DNA of 64,000 nucleotides from Bacteroidia bacterium (GCA_027493955.1 JAOSJT010000001.1:1785131-1849130), one strand, 5' to 3'; counted from the first letter of the stretch, positions 44,569 to 53,917 are shown. A program made the numbers and translations. Notes: a model not told the origin generated them from the letters alone.

Positions 44569-44922
44569 ATGCCAACATTTACCTATCGCGGAAAATCCTT
44601 CTACAACCCGGTGGAATTCGCCCTCGATCAGATTGGCGGCACCTGGAAAATGCCGATTCTCTGGAGATTGCGGGAAAAAACGCTACGGTATTCGGAATTG
44701 CGCGACGACATCCCGCATATCTCCGAGAAAATGCTGAGTACGCAATTGAAGGAACTCACCGCGGACGGTTTTGTGGACAAGGAGATTTATGCGACCGTAC
44801 CGCCACGAACAGAGTACTCTCTCACCGCGAAAGGCCGGCGCGCCATCGAGGTGATAACGATGATACGCGATTACGGTCTCGAGCTGATGCGCGATTGCGG
44901 CCTTGAAGAAGAGCGCGTGTGA
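44569..44922 (+). CDS. HxlR-family winged-helix regulator
   Basis: 117 aa. The HxlR pattern runs NPVEFALDQIGGTWKMPILWRL, then SEKMLSTQLKELTADGFV, and the wing PPRTEYSLTAKGR. Members sense reactive carbonyls or oxidants, often by a cysteine; here the only Cys is near the C-terminus (RDCGLEE), not before the helix-turn-helix as in HypR/YodB. It lies divergent from the DJ-1 gene with a 137-bp shared promoter region, the usual regulator-target layout. Confidence 0.9.
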   Translation: MPTFTYRGKSFYNPVEFALDQIGGTWKMPILWRLREKTLRYSELRDDIPHISEKMLSTQLKELTADGFVDKEIYATVPPRTEYSLTAKGRRAIEVITMIRDYGLELMRDCGLEEERV

Positions 44923-45263
44923 GCGGTCCCCTTATGCGCACGAGCCGCAATCACAGCACAGCGATCATGCGCTGATCCAGGAACATGTGAATTCGCAGAA
45001 TATCCCGTGAAGGGATGTTTCGTGTTTTCCTGAGCCGTGACACAGCCCCCGTCATGCAGGAGTTTGTGTGAGGGGCAGCGCAGCCGGCGAGTTGCGTACC
45101 CCGGAGCTTCCAATGCGGTACAACGTTTGTTGCATCCCGGCGCGACAGCACTCGTCCGGAAGAAGTAGCCCCTACTCCCCCAATCGTGTTCGTCGCGCCA
45201 TGATCACTTCCCGCCGCGACGATCACCAATGCCTTGAAAACCGTTCCCACGACAGGAGCACAG
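44923..45263. other. Intergenic region
   Basis: 341 bp between the HxlR gene and the DUF3465 gene. No gene, RNA or clear repeat seen; the open frames crossing it have no family pattern. Confidence 0.5.
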
Positions 45264-45722
45264 GTGAAAAAATTCGTCCTTCTCATCTTCGTCTTCGCCG
45301 CGGGTGTGGCGGCGTATTTCTCCGTGCAGAACAACGCGCCCGGGCGTGTCGCACGGAAGGACACATCCGCGGAAACGCTGCGACACGCGGACGACGAGGA
45401 AGTCCGCCGCGCGTTCGAGAGGCGCAGCAGCGGCGTGCAGGTCATCGGCGCAGGTACAGTGGAAAAGGTACTGAAGGACGATCTCGAGGGAAGCAGGCAT
45501 CAGCGCTTCATCCTGCGGCTCGCGTCTGGGCAGACGCTGCTCATCGCACACAATATCGATCTGGCGCCCCGGGTGGCGTCACTGACAACGAGCGACGAGG
45601 TGGAGTTCTACGGCGTGTACGAATGGAATCGCAACGGCGGCACGGTACACTGGACACATCACGATCCCGGAGGAAGGCATACGGACGGCTGGATCAAACA
45701 TCGGGGGAAATTGTACCGCTAG
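45264..45722 (+). CDS. DUF3465 family exported protein
   Basis: 152 aa starting at a GTG (45264) with AGGAG six bases upstream. A hydrophobic N-terminus (VLLIFVFAAGVAAYFSV) is a signal anchor. The body carries GSRHQRFILRLASGQTLLIAHNIDLAPRV and YGVYEWNRNGGTVHWTHHDPGGRH..GWIKHRGKLYR, the signature of DUF3465, an OB-like fold. Function not established. Monocistronic. Confidence 0.88.
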   Translation: MKKFVLLIFVFAAGVAAYFSVQNNAPGRVARKDTSAETLRHADDEEVRRAFERRSSGVQVIGAGTVEKVLKDDLEGSRHQRFILRLASGQTLLIAHNIDLAPRVASLTTSDEVEFYGVYEWNRNGGTVHWTHHDPGGRHTDGWIKHRGKLYR

Positions 45723-46047
45723 CGAGTCTTGGGAATTCGCGTCCATTCGGCGTTTCCGTCCGTATCACGCTTCTCGTCCCTGCCTGACCACGCGCGCGCT
45801 TCGCGCGCAGGCGGTGGAGGTGCGCAGCAGGGCTTCAATCCGCTCGCGTTCTGTTTCGTCGTGATAGAGATCGCAAGTCAAGGGTTATTTCACTTAATAC
45901 AGCGTTTTACCGCTCGGTAAATATCGCCATATAGTAAAAGAACGTAAGAAGAAGAACGAAACTGCACACAATCGGTCTACTTACAGCATATTACGCGCAA
46001 AGCATCCCGCCGAAGTTTAAGATCGCGCAGCAGAGATGAGCCATCAA
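45723..46047. other. Intergenic region with a relic of a P-loop gene
   Basis: The region holds a GC-rich perfect hairpin near 45791-45807 (GCGCGCTTCGCGCGC), a gene fragment (next entry) and then AT-rich sequence leading to the Septu HNH gene stop. No intact gene. Confidence 0.5.
45819..45869 (-). pseudogene. 17-codon relic of a paralogue of the 49822-50703 ATPase
   Basis: The minus strand encodes LYHDETERERIEALLRT, which aligns with NIHDEAERERAEALVRD in the P-loop protein at 49822-50703. Nucleotide similarity is also visible (CAGGGCTTC..CGCTCGCGTTC.G.TTC). The flanks do not continue the match, so this is a deletion remnant of a second copy of that ATPase, about 4 kb away, on the other side of the Septu genes. 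Confidence 0.6.
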
Positions 46048-46761
46048 CTATGGGAAATTGCATTGTATCATCAGGGAATAGAGACTATTTGCTTTCATGG
46101 CGTCCTGAAGAGCAGAAAGTGCCTCCCGGCCTTCCACAGTATCCAGCTTTGCAGCGACCGCCACATGCTTCATCAATCGCAGGTATTGCAAGCGGTCGTC
46201 CAGTAGTTCTTTGCGATTCAGTCCGGTGCGAACTATCGTTTCCTTCCCGACGTCGGTCAAGCCAACCGCGACTTTTGCGTTGAAGGAGAGGTGATCTGAT
46301 GGGTCCATGGTCCCGATGTCCACGATCAGCGGTTCTTCTCTCGAGATGCTCGTACGATGCGTTTTAGCACGCTTTGAAGGATTGCGAAGCGGGAAATAAT
46401 TCTTCTTGTAGACCTGATTACACTTTTGACAGGAAAAATACAGATTCGAGAATTCGAAGGCCAGCCAATAATATCCGGGCTGATGGAGGGCGTCTCCGGT
46501 CTTCTGCATCCAGCCGCCTTTGGGACGATAGTGCTCGACATCTCCATGGGCCACATGAGCGACGCGCGCCTCACAGAAACAACATTTTCCATGCTGTACG
46601 CGCTTCAATTCGTCCTTCACGGTTGCGTGCCCGTAAATTTTGGAGGAGAACGCATAGGCAATGAGCTCGGCTTTCTTACACTTCTTCAATTTTTCGGTTT
46701 CCACAGCGCCCTTTCCGGCAAGGACAGCCGGGGTGCCGGCACCCTTATTGATGCGCACCAT
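46048..46761 (-). CDS. ptuB: Septu HNH nuclease PtuB
   Basis: 237 aa of the TIGR02646/HNH family. C60-x2-C63 (GKCCFCE), H77 in DVEHYRPKG and C111-x2-C114 (SCQKCN) form a zinc-supported HNH site. The ATG at 46761 has GAGGTG upstream; a GTG three codons earlier overlaps the ptuA stop. In Septu, PtuB is the nuclease partner of the PtuA ATPase and cleaves DNA on phage infection. It is coupled to ptuA and has no retron reverse transcriptase nearby. Confidence 0.88.
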   Translation of the reverse strand: MVRINKGAGTPAVLAGKGAVETEKLKKCKKAELIAYAFSSKIYGHATVKDELKRVQHGKCCFCEARVAHVAHGDVEHYRPKGGWMQKTGDALHQPGYYWLAFEFSNLYFSCQKCNQVYKKNYFPLRNPSKRAKTHRTSISREEPLIVDIGTMDPSDHLSFNAKVAVGLTDVGKETIVRTGLNRKELLDDRLQYLRLMKHVAVAAKLDTVEGREALSALQDAMKANSLYSLMIQCNFP

Positions 46762-46766
46762 TGCCG

Positions 46767-48104
46767 TCACCTCTTGGCTGCTTTTGCTTTCTTGAGAATC
46801 TCTTTCGCCGCAAGGTATTCCGGCGTCTGATCGACAGGCAGGAGGCCTATCAACAGATCGAGCTTTTCAAGCCGTGATCGTTCCTTTGCGTTGAGAGTCT
46901 CCTTTGCCAGCAACCTGCGTCGCTCCTGCATAATCTTCTCGCTCTTTTCGGATCGAGCGCTCGGCAGCCCGAACAGATCGCTGGTCAGTATCTGATCGAT
47001 GCGCCAGCTCGCGATTGCTTCAGGGTCGTTGTTGATGATCACCCGATCACCCTGTCGTTTTAACAGGACCAGATTCCAGTCCATTGCCGTTTGCACGATC
47101 AGTGGGCTATGCGCCGTCACGATGAACTGTGTATTCGGGAAAACGCGAGAGAGATGGCCAAGTATCTTCCTTTGCCATCTTGGATGCAGATGCAGATCGA
47201 TCTCGTCGATCAGGACTACGGCGGGTTGCGCGAATGGATTCGACCGCAATCGATGATAGTAGTACATGCGGCTTGCAAAGTCCACAATCCAGGCAATAAG
47301 ACTTTTATACCCCAGACTTAACTCTCTCATGCGCACCCACCCGTACGGAGTTTTCATCTCCACTTGACGGGTTGCGCCGTGCGCACGCTCACTCTTGACA
47401 ATGCGCAAATCGTTGACGTCAGGCAGCACCCGTAATATCAATTTCTTCACTTCGTCACGCTGTTTGGCCGCTCCGGCACTCTTTGTTGACTTGGCTTCAT
47501 AATCCGCCTGAAGGAAAAACTCCTCCACATTTATCAGCGGAGCCTCGTCATCGAAGAGGCTTATACTTGCTGTGGAGAATTTCTCGTTAGCAAGTGAGCT
47601 AAAGCCCATTTTCCGCGAAGCGCCGTAGGCGAAACACAGGAAGTCTCCGAGCATTTCGTACTCGTGACTACTGTGGACAATATCATCGAACGCTTTGTGG
47701 CCGTGACGCAGTTCGAGCTGCTGTGTGCTGTCTTTTCGGAGCTTTTTGAAGCCATCAGCTGCAACGATGGTCCCTCGAATAATTGAGGGTTCTTCTCCGG
47801 CGTGACGGCGCGGATCCCATCGTTCGCGCCAATCAAAGAAACCGGGGTACAACCGAATATTCTGAGAGTCATCCCGGACGATTTTCGGCGATGGAGCAAG
47901 GGATATCAAGCTCCTTAACAAGGTCGTCTTGCCGGCACCATTATCGCCAAGTATCACGGTCCAGTGGTGCGGGAGGCCGTGAGCGTCGCTGAGTTTCAGC
48001 GTGCTCTTCCTGCCAAAGCAACGCACATTCTCGATCGTCGCCTCGAGGAAGTAATGCCCCGGGATGTTTTCCCTAAGATAATCGGAATTCTTGATGGGCT
48101 TCAT
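46767..48104 (-). CDS. ptuA: Septu ATPase PtuA
   Basis: 445 aa ABC/OLD-like AAA ATPase. Walker A GDNGAGKT is at residues 53-60, the Walker B segment VVLIDEIDLHLHPRWQ is followed by an H-loop in FIVTAHSPLIV, and the insert between them is long. The ATG at 48104 is preferred; a GTG three codons earlier is also open. Paired with an HNH gene it makes a two-gene Septu system in which PtuA forms an assembly that holds PtuB inactive until infection. Its composition is slightly lower in GC than the chromosome around it. Confidence 0.88.
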   Translation of the reverse strand: MKPIKNSDYLRENIPGHYFLEATIENVRCFGRKSTLKLSDAHGLPHHWTVILGDNGAGKTTLLRSLISLAPSPKIVRDDSQNIRLYPGFFDWRERWDPRRHAGEEPSIIRGTIVAADGFKKLRKDSTQQLELRHGHKAFDDIVHSSHEYEMLGDFLCFAYGASRKMGFSSLANEKFSTASISLFDDEAPLINVEEFFLQADYEAKSTKSAGAAKQRDEVKKLILRVLPDVNDLRIVKSERAHGATRQVEMKTPYGWVRMRELSLGYKSLIAWIVDFASRMYYYHRLRSNPFAQPAVVLIDEIDLHLHPRWQRKILGHLSRVFPNTQFIVTAHSPLIVQTAMDWNLVLLKRQGDRVIINNDPEAIASWRIDQILTSDLFGLPSARSEKSEKIMQERRRLLAKETLNAKERSRLEKLDLLIGLLPVDQTPEYLAAKEILKKAKAAKR

Positions 48105-48604
48105 GGCAATCACTCATACAGTGAAACGATGCTTGAATGTTGTAAGAAAAAATACGCGACCGACCTTGACTTTCATAATTGAAATGATTGTCCGGGTCCT
48201 GGTAATTCTGTTCCCGATCGTAACGGTTGAAGTGGGACTCGAACGCGTTGGTCCGTTTGCGTGAACCGCGGGGAGGTTGCCTCCAGTGACCATGAGGTTG
48301 AGGGACCCACACGCTATCTCGGAAAGGTCGTCCCCATCAGGTAGTCCGGAGTCTACGGGTTTTGCCTGACACGGGATCCGACCCCGGGGAGTCTGTCACG
48401 CAGGCTATGGCGATGCGGCTACCGTGCTCTTCCCAGCAGGGGAAATGCGCCGTGAGCACGGCACCGCGTGTTGCTTACACACGGCGATTGGAGCAAGGCG
48501 CGTCAACCCCACACGCATACGCTGACCGGAGCCTTACTCCATCCGCATCCTGTTGCCGCGTGCGCCCGTTTCACGATGCATCTCCTACACAAGTGACGGT
48601 TCCA
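48105..48604. other. Region upstream of Septu operon
   Basis: 500 bp with no supported gene. A minus-strand frame near 48073-48312 encodes a polar segment (NAFESHFNRYDREQNYQDPD) but has no start signal or family match, and it may be a decayed 3' end of a gene. No reverse transcriptase, msr/msd-like stem set or tRNA was found. Confidence 0.5.
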
Positions 48605-49825
48605 TCACGCATCCAGTCGGCGCAGGAGTATTCGCGGGACCAGATCTTCGGGATTGAGTTGGATCGCCCAGGCCCGAATTGCTTCCTGAACCTCGGTGGT
48701 TTTCCCCGCTTTCTCTGCCGCGCGCATCACGCTGTCGTATACGGCGGACACATCCCACGGTGTGGGTTCGTCGTAGGAATGTCCCGTATGGAGGTTCCCG
48801 ATAGCGGCCAGACCGACGCTGATGGCAAAGTCCGGGTGTGTGTCGGCGTGGTCCCGTGCGGCAGTGATCAGTGTTTTCGGCTCTGTCCGGTACTCTTGCG
48901 CGAGCTGCTGTGCCACATCGAGATACCCTGCCGAACGCGCCGCCGCGAACCACTTCCCTTCTTCGTCGGGTGATTGTTCGATGCAGTGGTTCAGAATATC
49001 CCGCGCGTCGATGCCGGGGTATTTTTTGCACAGCGCTCGATAGGTCGCGAGAAACGTCGTCGCCATATTGGCGTCCAGGCCATAGGTGCGAAACGCCCGC
49101 TCGCTCTGACCGACCGCGAGCAGTATCTCCTCGCCGCATCTCGCGATGGCGTAACGGCTGTCGTTCAGTCCCGCGCCGCTTTCAAGCCACTCCAGGGCCT
49201 CCTCGACACGGCCCGTTGCAGCCAACGCTCTGATGGCATACACACGATAGAACAGCATCCGAGATTCGCGAGACTGCCTGAGCAGAGCGATCAGTTCCTC
49301 ATACCTGCCCGCGGTGAACAGCGCAGCCAAACACGAAGACGTTCCCTTGAAATAGCCGCCGTATCCCGGGACATCGAGAAGAATGGGCCGGACTATCGGC
49401 AGGAACTCGTCCGCCCAGCGCGAGGCGAGATGCGGAGTCGCGCAGAGTTCGCCCCAACGGTCTCCGAGTGCTTCGATATACGGCATTTCGTCATCCTGGA
49501 TTGCCTGCCACAGTCGTTCCAGCCAGGACTGCCGCATTTCCACATCGGCTTCCGCCTGTGATATGATGGGGACGAGTTCATCAATAGCTCGTCCGACGGC
49601 ACTGCCTATAGCGCCGGACGACGAGTCGATGCGCTCGAGCGCGGGCGCGAGTTTCTCGAGAAACAGCACCGCGCCGTCCGCGGCAAGGACGGGGTCCTTT
49701 TTTGCGACGCGACGTATCTCGCTCACCGCTTCCTTGATGCGCTTGATCGCTGGTTGGGACTTCCAGCCGAAGGCGTTCCTTCGAAAACGTGCACGGAACT
49801 CCCATGTGTGCTCCGCGTTACTCAC
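48605..49825 (-). CDS. Helical-repeat protein of the P-loop trio
   Basis: 406 aa, almost all alpha-helical. The N-terminus (EFRARFRRNAFGWKSQPAIKRIKEAV) is basic, and further on helical repeats resemble HEAT/TPR (AGRYEELIALLRQSRE; ATGRVEEALEWLES). Start is a GTG overlapping the ATPase stop (GTGA). It resembles the helical region attached to SWIM zinc-finger proteins, but no zinc finger is present. It ends the three-gene unit 51087 to 48605 and could be its scaffold or sensor. Confidence 0.7.
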   Translation of the reverse strand: MSNAEHTWEFRARFRRNAFGWKSQPAIKRIKEAVSEIRRVAKKDPVLAADGAVLFLEKLAPALERIDSSSGAIGSAVGRAIDELVPIISQAEADVEMRQSWLERLWQAIQDDEMPYIEALGDRWGELCATPHLASRWADEFLPIVRPILLDVPGYGGYFKGTSSCLAALFTAGRYEELIALLRQSRESRMLFYRVYAIRALAATGRVEEALEWLESGAGLNDSRYAIARCGEEILLAVGQSERAFRTYGLDANMATTFLATYRALCKKYPGIDARDILNHCIEQSPDEEGKWFAAARSAGYLDVAQQLAQEYRTEPKTLITAARDHADTHPDFAISVGLAAIGNLHTGHSYDEPTPWDVSAVYDSVMRAAEKAGKTTEVQEAIRAWAIQLNPEDLVPRILLRRLDA

Positions 49826-50703
49826 GCTTCTTTCCCCTGCTTGACCGCACGCTTGATCCGTGCGAGGGCTTTTTTCCGGCCCGTGTCATTCGGATCGGCG
49901 AGATTGGCCACGACAGCGGTGACGGGGGTGCGATGATACTGCCATCCGAGAATGTCGTCAAAGACCTGCTTGTCCGTGCGCAGGCGATGGACGTCGCGCA
50001 CCAGGGCTTCCGCGCGCTCGCGTTCGGCTTCATCATGGATGTTGACAACGATCAGGCCGGCGTCCTGTATGCCGTTGTGCGATGCGGCGAGCGTCCAGCA
50101 GGGCGTGGGCTCCGGCACGGGGAGAGCGCGTAATTCCCGCACCTTGTTCTGGAGTTCCTCACGCACGGAATCGAAAAAGCCGGAATTCCGGCCGATGAAC
50201 GAGTTGAGCCTTCCGCTGAAATCCGCTCCCAGTATGTCAATGATGCGTCGCGGATCGTTGGCGAGTGCTTCAGCTTCCGCAAGCTGGCGTTCGTGCTCCG
50301 CGCGGTTGTCGCGCAGGCCCGCCACGATCAGGGGGTCGTTTCCGGGAAGGGGTCGGGCGACATACGTGGTGAGATCGTAGCAACTGAGGGGCGAATCGCC
50401 CTCGATGAGCACCGCGCCGGAGTAGTGGGTCATCACCTCCGACTCATACAATGTGTCGATACCATCTCGTGCCGCGCCCGCGAAGTGATACCGAACGGCA
50501 TGCATCGCCCCGGCGTCCAGGTATCGTTTGAGGTGGGGATCGTTCCGGGGGCTGCTTTCCTTCGGCTCTTTCAGTTTTTTATCGGACTGCGCGTACACGC
50601 ACAGAACCATCTCCGTGCGCAGGGCTTCGAGAGTCGCTTCCATGAGCTTCGTCTTTCCCGCTCCGGACTGACCAGTGATACGCAAATAGGCACGGTGGAT
50701 CAT
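49822..50703 (-). CDS. P-loop NTPase, MobB/GTPase-like, of unknown system
   Basis: 293 aa. Walker A GQSGAGKT at residues 11-18 follows a short strand as in MobB-like P-loop proteins. Further on are GAVLIEGDSPLSCYD and a C-terminal SHNGIQDAGLIVVNIHDEAERERAEALV. It lies between a small helical protein gene and a helical-repeat protein gene, to which it is coupled by a GTGA overlap. A relic of a second copy survives at 45819-45869. Substrate and partner are unknown. Confidence 0.75.
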   Translation of the reverse strand: MIHRAYLRITGQSGAGKTKLMEATLEALRTEMVLCVYAQSDKKLKEPKESSPRNDPHLKRYLDAGAMHAVRYHFAGAARDGIDTLYESEVMTHYSGAVLIEGDSPLSCYDLTTYVARPLPGNDPLIVAGLRDNRAEHERQLAEAEALANDPRRIIDILGADFSGRLNSFIGRNSGFFDSVREELQNKVRELRALPVPEPTPCWTLAASHNGIQDAGLIVVNIHDEAERERAEALVRDVHRLRTDKQVFDDILGWQYHRTPVTAVVANLADPNDTGRKKALARIKRAVKQGKEA

Positions 50704-50745
50704 ACGGGCAACGCCTTCGTTCTGTCAATGGAATGGAATGGCACA

Positions 50746-51087
50746 CTACAACGCGCTGCCGGCTTCGAGTCGCGCCAGCCAGGTCTGCGCTTTGTTCGAT
50801 AGTTGTCGTACATGGGTGTCTGGCAGCAAGCCGTGGAAGCGTAACTCTCTGATTTTGATATGCAGTGTCGAACGCCGCCAGTCGTTGAAACACACCGCGA
50901 CGATGTTGTCTGAATCCTTGATATGCCTGAACAACGCGAGGTAGCGCTCGTGGGGATTCCCCGAAGGCCGGGTGGCTATAGCGACGGCCTCGTCGTTAAT
51001 ACGCGCACACAGGGTGTGCAGCAGTTCATCGCGAATGCTGCGCATGTATTTCCAATCCTTCTCTTCGATGGGGTCGTCGGGTCTCAT
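50746..51087 (-). CDS. Small helical protein, first gene of the P-loop trio
   Basis: 113 aa from the ATG at 51087, which has GGAGG at the right distance; the frame extends to 51138. The helical charged sequence (IEEKDWKYMRSIRDELLHTLCARIN, then IKDSDNIVAVCFNDWRRSTLHIKIREL) has no family that I recognise. It lies 42 bases upstream of the P-loop gene on the same strand. Confidence 0.6.
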   Translation of the reverse strand: MRPDDPIEEKDWKYMRSIRDELLHTLCARINDEAVAIATRPSGNPHERYLALFRHIKDSDNIVAVCFNDWRRSTLHIKIRELRFHGLLPDTHVRQLSNKAQTWLARLEAGSAL

Positions 51088-51430
51088 GTACCTGCCTCCG
51101 CGAGTAAATGGAGAAATGGAGCTGTGTGGCATCACCAAGCCGTAGTCGGGAAACTGATGATGCGGATGGACCTGTCCGGGATCGTGCGACGGTTGCCTGG
51201 CTCGAACAATGGCACGGAAAAGACGGTGTCAAACCGTTTTCTGCAATCTACTCCAACGGGAAGGAGAAGAAAAATTCTCACAACAGCGATAATGGCGCGA
51301 CAACATCGCTGCGATGCGTACTTCCAGTGTATCGAGGGTAAAAAAAATGACCTTGCCGTCGTACACGGGATTTACGCATATTGCAAAAAGGGACGTCTGG
51401 ATGATATACTCACTATCAACCTCATTCACC
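51088..51430. other. Divergent intergenic region
   Basis: 343 bp between two oppositely oriented genes; it must hold both promoters. No convincing consensus was recognised. The frame of the downstream protein is open from 51314, but that part lacks a signal peptide and is not used. Confidence 0.5.
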
Positions 51431-53656
51431 ATGCATCACACCCGTTTTCATCACCATGCGCGTATTCTCGGCGCCAGCGGGCGCTGTCTCGTGTTCGCGA
51501 TCCTGTGTGTATGTCACTTCCAGGTCGCTGTGGGCGGTTTCGTCTGCGGTGGCGACGAGGCACCGCGTCTGTCGCGACAAGGCGGCGCACTGACGGAATG
51601 GAAAGCACTACCGGGGCCGTACGGCGGCCTCGTGCGGGCCATAGTCCCGACAGCGTGGGGAGCGTGGTATGCCTGCGGCGACGGCGGCGGTGTGTACCGC
51701 TCCGATGACGACGGGCAGTCCTGGTTGCCTCTGGCTCCCATACCGCAACGAGGTTTCATGATGGAGACGCTCATACCCTTGCGTCCGGACATTATCGCAG
51801 TCGGAGGGTATCACGGCAATTTCATCTCCCGCGATGCGGGACTTTCATGGCGGGCGCTGCCGGAGAACATGAGCAGTCTCACGTTGGACTCGTCAGGAAC
51901 GCTGTGCGGTCTGCGCTCCGGATCCGTCCACGTCTCCCACGATAGCGGGAGGACCTGGTCCGGACCGACGCTCCGCGCTTCGGGAGTGTTCGCCGACATC
52001 GTGTTTCAGCTCTACGCTCCGGCGCACGGTATGCTGCTGGCCAACAGCCGCCGCACCTTGTACAGAAGCACGGACGGAGGGATGAGCTGGGATTCGCTGT
52101 CCGTCCCGTTCTTTGATCGCCCCGAATTTGACGGTGGACGCCTGTTCGGCGATGACGTCAATTTGTATCTCGTGGCCTTGCCGTCAAGGTCTGATCTGAT
52201 CTGGTTGTTCCGAAGTCCCGATCTCGGCCGCACGTGGACGCAAATCAGACTCCCCGTGTCGCACGACGGTCTCGTCAACGGATGCGATGCGCGGGGAAAT
52301 CGGCTCATGCTCGTCGAGCGTCGGTACGAACAATGCAGCGGGGTGCTGCACAGCAGCGAGGATGCGGGACAGAGCTGGTCGCATCGCTCTCTCCCCGATT
52401 TTTCTTCGACGCATGTCATTATGCGTCCGGATGGAGACGCCTTTGTCAGCAGCTACGATGCACTGTATCACGTTTCACCGTACAGCGACAAGACGATCGA
52501 TGTCGGCAAGGGGATGGTGACCTCGGTAGTACGCTCCATGGCGGCGCTCTCCGACTCCATTCTCCTCGCCGGTACGCATTCGATACTCTTTCGCAGCACC
52601 GATGCGGGTGCGACTTGGAGCGACGTCAGGAAAATCCCTTCCTGCAAATGGTTCGGCGAACAGATCGTCCGGCTTGGAAACGGCGCGTTGTTCATCATGG
52701 GAAGCGATGAATCTCTCGTTCCCATGCTCCTGCGCAGCGACGACAGCGGCGCGACCTGGCAAGCCCTGAATCCGCCGCGATGGGATCAGTCGCCCGAGAT
52801 TCTGGCCGGCGATGGCGGCAGACGGATTCTCGCGACCTACTATGATGGCGACATACGACTCAGCGAGGACGAGGGAGGAACATGGCGGAAACTGGCGGCT
52901 CCGCGCGGCAATGCGTCCTGCCAGGCCGCTGCGGTGGACAGCGGAGGGCGCGTCTTTGCGTGTCAGTTCGACATACTCCGCTATACGGACGACGGTAGTG
53001 AATGGAGAGTCGTGACACACGGTGTACCGGCGAGTTTCCGCTGCACCACCCTGCTGCCCGATGTGGCCGGGCAGATGTTCGCAAGCACCGCTAATGACGT
53101 GGTGTATCGCTCGACGGATCGCGGCGTCCATTGGCAGGCGCTGCCTTCGGGCCTCATTGACTGGCCGGTGCGAGGGCTGGCGGCCGATGCCCGCGGAAGA
53201 GTTTTTGTCACGGACGATGCGTACACGTATCGTCTCGATACAGTCTCGGGTGATTGGAAGAGGTTCGCACGACACGCCGGTTTCACCATGACGCGCTCCT
53301 TCACCTGCGCCGCCTCCGGACGCCTCTTCAATGGCACACATCACTTCGGCGTGTGGACGCTCGATCCGCCGGAGGATGAACCGGTCCCACCGGTTTGGGG
53401 CTTCCGGCTGTTGCCCGGCTATCCGAATCCGCCGACAGGCGGCACGACTATACGCTTCGAAACAGACAGGTATACGATGGTCTACCTTACCATTCACGAC
53501 TTGCTCGGGCGACAGGTGTTCGTGGACAGCCAATGGTGTCCGGAGGCGGGTTCGTATTCCTTCCTGTGGAGCGGAAGCGGCAGGGCAAAAGGCGTGTATC
53601 TCTGTACCCTGACCGATGGAAGCAGACGGCTGTACGGCCGGCTGTTGCTACAGTGA
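51431..53656 (+). CDS. Secreted Asp-box (BNR) repeat protein with T9SS sorting domain
   Basis: 741 aa. The ATG at 51431 precedes a basic stretch and a hydrophobic signal (CLVFAILCVCHFQVAVGG). About ten Asp-boxes follow: SDDDGQSW, SRDAGLSW, SHDSGRTW, STDGGMSW, SPDLGRTW, SEDAGQSW, STDAGATW, SDDSGATW, SEDEGGTW and STDRGVHW, making a beta-propeller like those of sialidases and photosystem-assembly factors. No sialidase catalytic residues were identified. The C-terminus (GYPNPPTGGTTIRF..., DLLGRQVF, GVYLCTL) is a type A T9SS sorting domain. The product should be exported and surface-attached; its ligand is unknown. Confidence 0.88.
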   Translation: MHHTRFHHHARILGASGRCLVFAILCVCHFQVAVGGFVCGGDEAPRLSRQGGALTEWKALPGPYGGLVRAIVPTAWGAWYACGDGGGVYRSDDDGQSWLPLAPIPQRGFMMETLIPLRPDIIAVGGYHGNFISRDAGLSWRALPENMSSLTLDSSGTLCGLRSGSVHVSHDSGRTWSGPTLRASGVFADIVFQLYAPAHGMLLANSRRTLYRSTDGGMSWDSLSVPFFDRPEFDGGRLFGDDVNLYLVALPSRSDLIWLFRSPDLGRTWTQIRLPVSHDGLVNGCDARGNRLMLVERRYEQCSGVLHSSEDAGQSWSHRSLPDFSSTHVIMRPDGDAFVSSYDALYHVSPYSDKTIDVGKGMVTSVVRSMAALSDSILLAGTHSILFRSTDAGATWSDVRKIPSCKWFGEQIVRLGNGALFIMGSDESLVPMLLRSDDSGATWQALNPPRWDQSPEILAGDGGRRILATYYDGDIRLSEDEGGTWRKLAAPRGNASCQAAAVDSGGRVFACQFDILRYTDDGSEWRVVTHGVPASFRCTTLLPDVAGQMFASTANDVVYRSTDRGVHWQALPSGLIDWPVRGLAADARGRVFVTDDAYTYRLDTVSGDWKRFARHAGFTMTRSFTCAASGRLFNGTHHFGVWTLDPPEDEPVPPVWGFRLLPGYPNPPTGGTTIRFETDRYTMVYLTIHDLLGRQVFVDSQWCPEAGSYSFLWSGSGRAKGVYLCTLTDGSRRLYGRLLLQ

Positions 53657-53917
53657 CGGGGGACGCCGGAATCTGTTTGTCCTGTTCGAGCACGTGCGGG
53701 CGACACAGAGATGTGCTGCACGCAGCCCGTTTCGCAGAACCATGGGTACGGACAAAAGCTGCGCGGGGACCGATGTCATGTTCCACCGATGTCATGTTCC
53801 ATTGCCGCGTGACGATGATACCTGCGGGAATTATCCTACATTAGCGTGTGGTACCGGTACCCGTCCGACCCGAACGGGATTTCCGCGATGTGTTGTACGA
53901 AGCAATGGGACGATGGC

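Noticed and set aside
48220-48300. tRNA-like segment (GTGGGACTCGAACG)
   Set aside because: It resembles a T-arm on one strand, but no matching acceptor, D or anticodon arms could be folded around it.
46048-48604. Retron-type Septu (Ec78-like)
   Set aside because: No reverse transcriptase and no msr/msd-like structured RNA upstream of ptuA.
48362-48973. Plus-strand open frame of 203 codons
   Set aside because: Half of it is antisense to the helical-repeat protein gene, and it has no ribosome site or family pattern.
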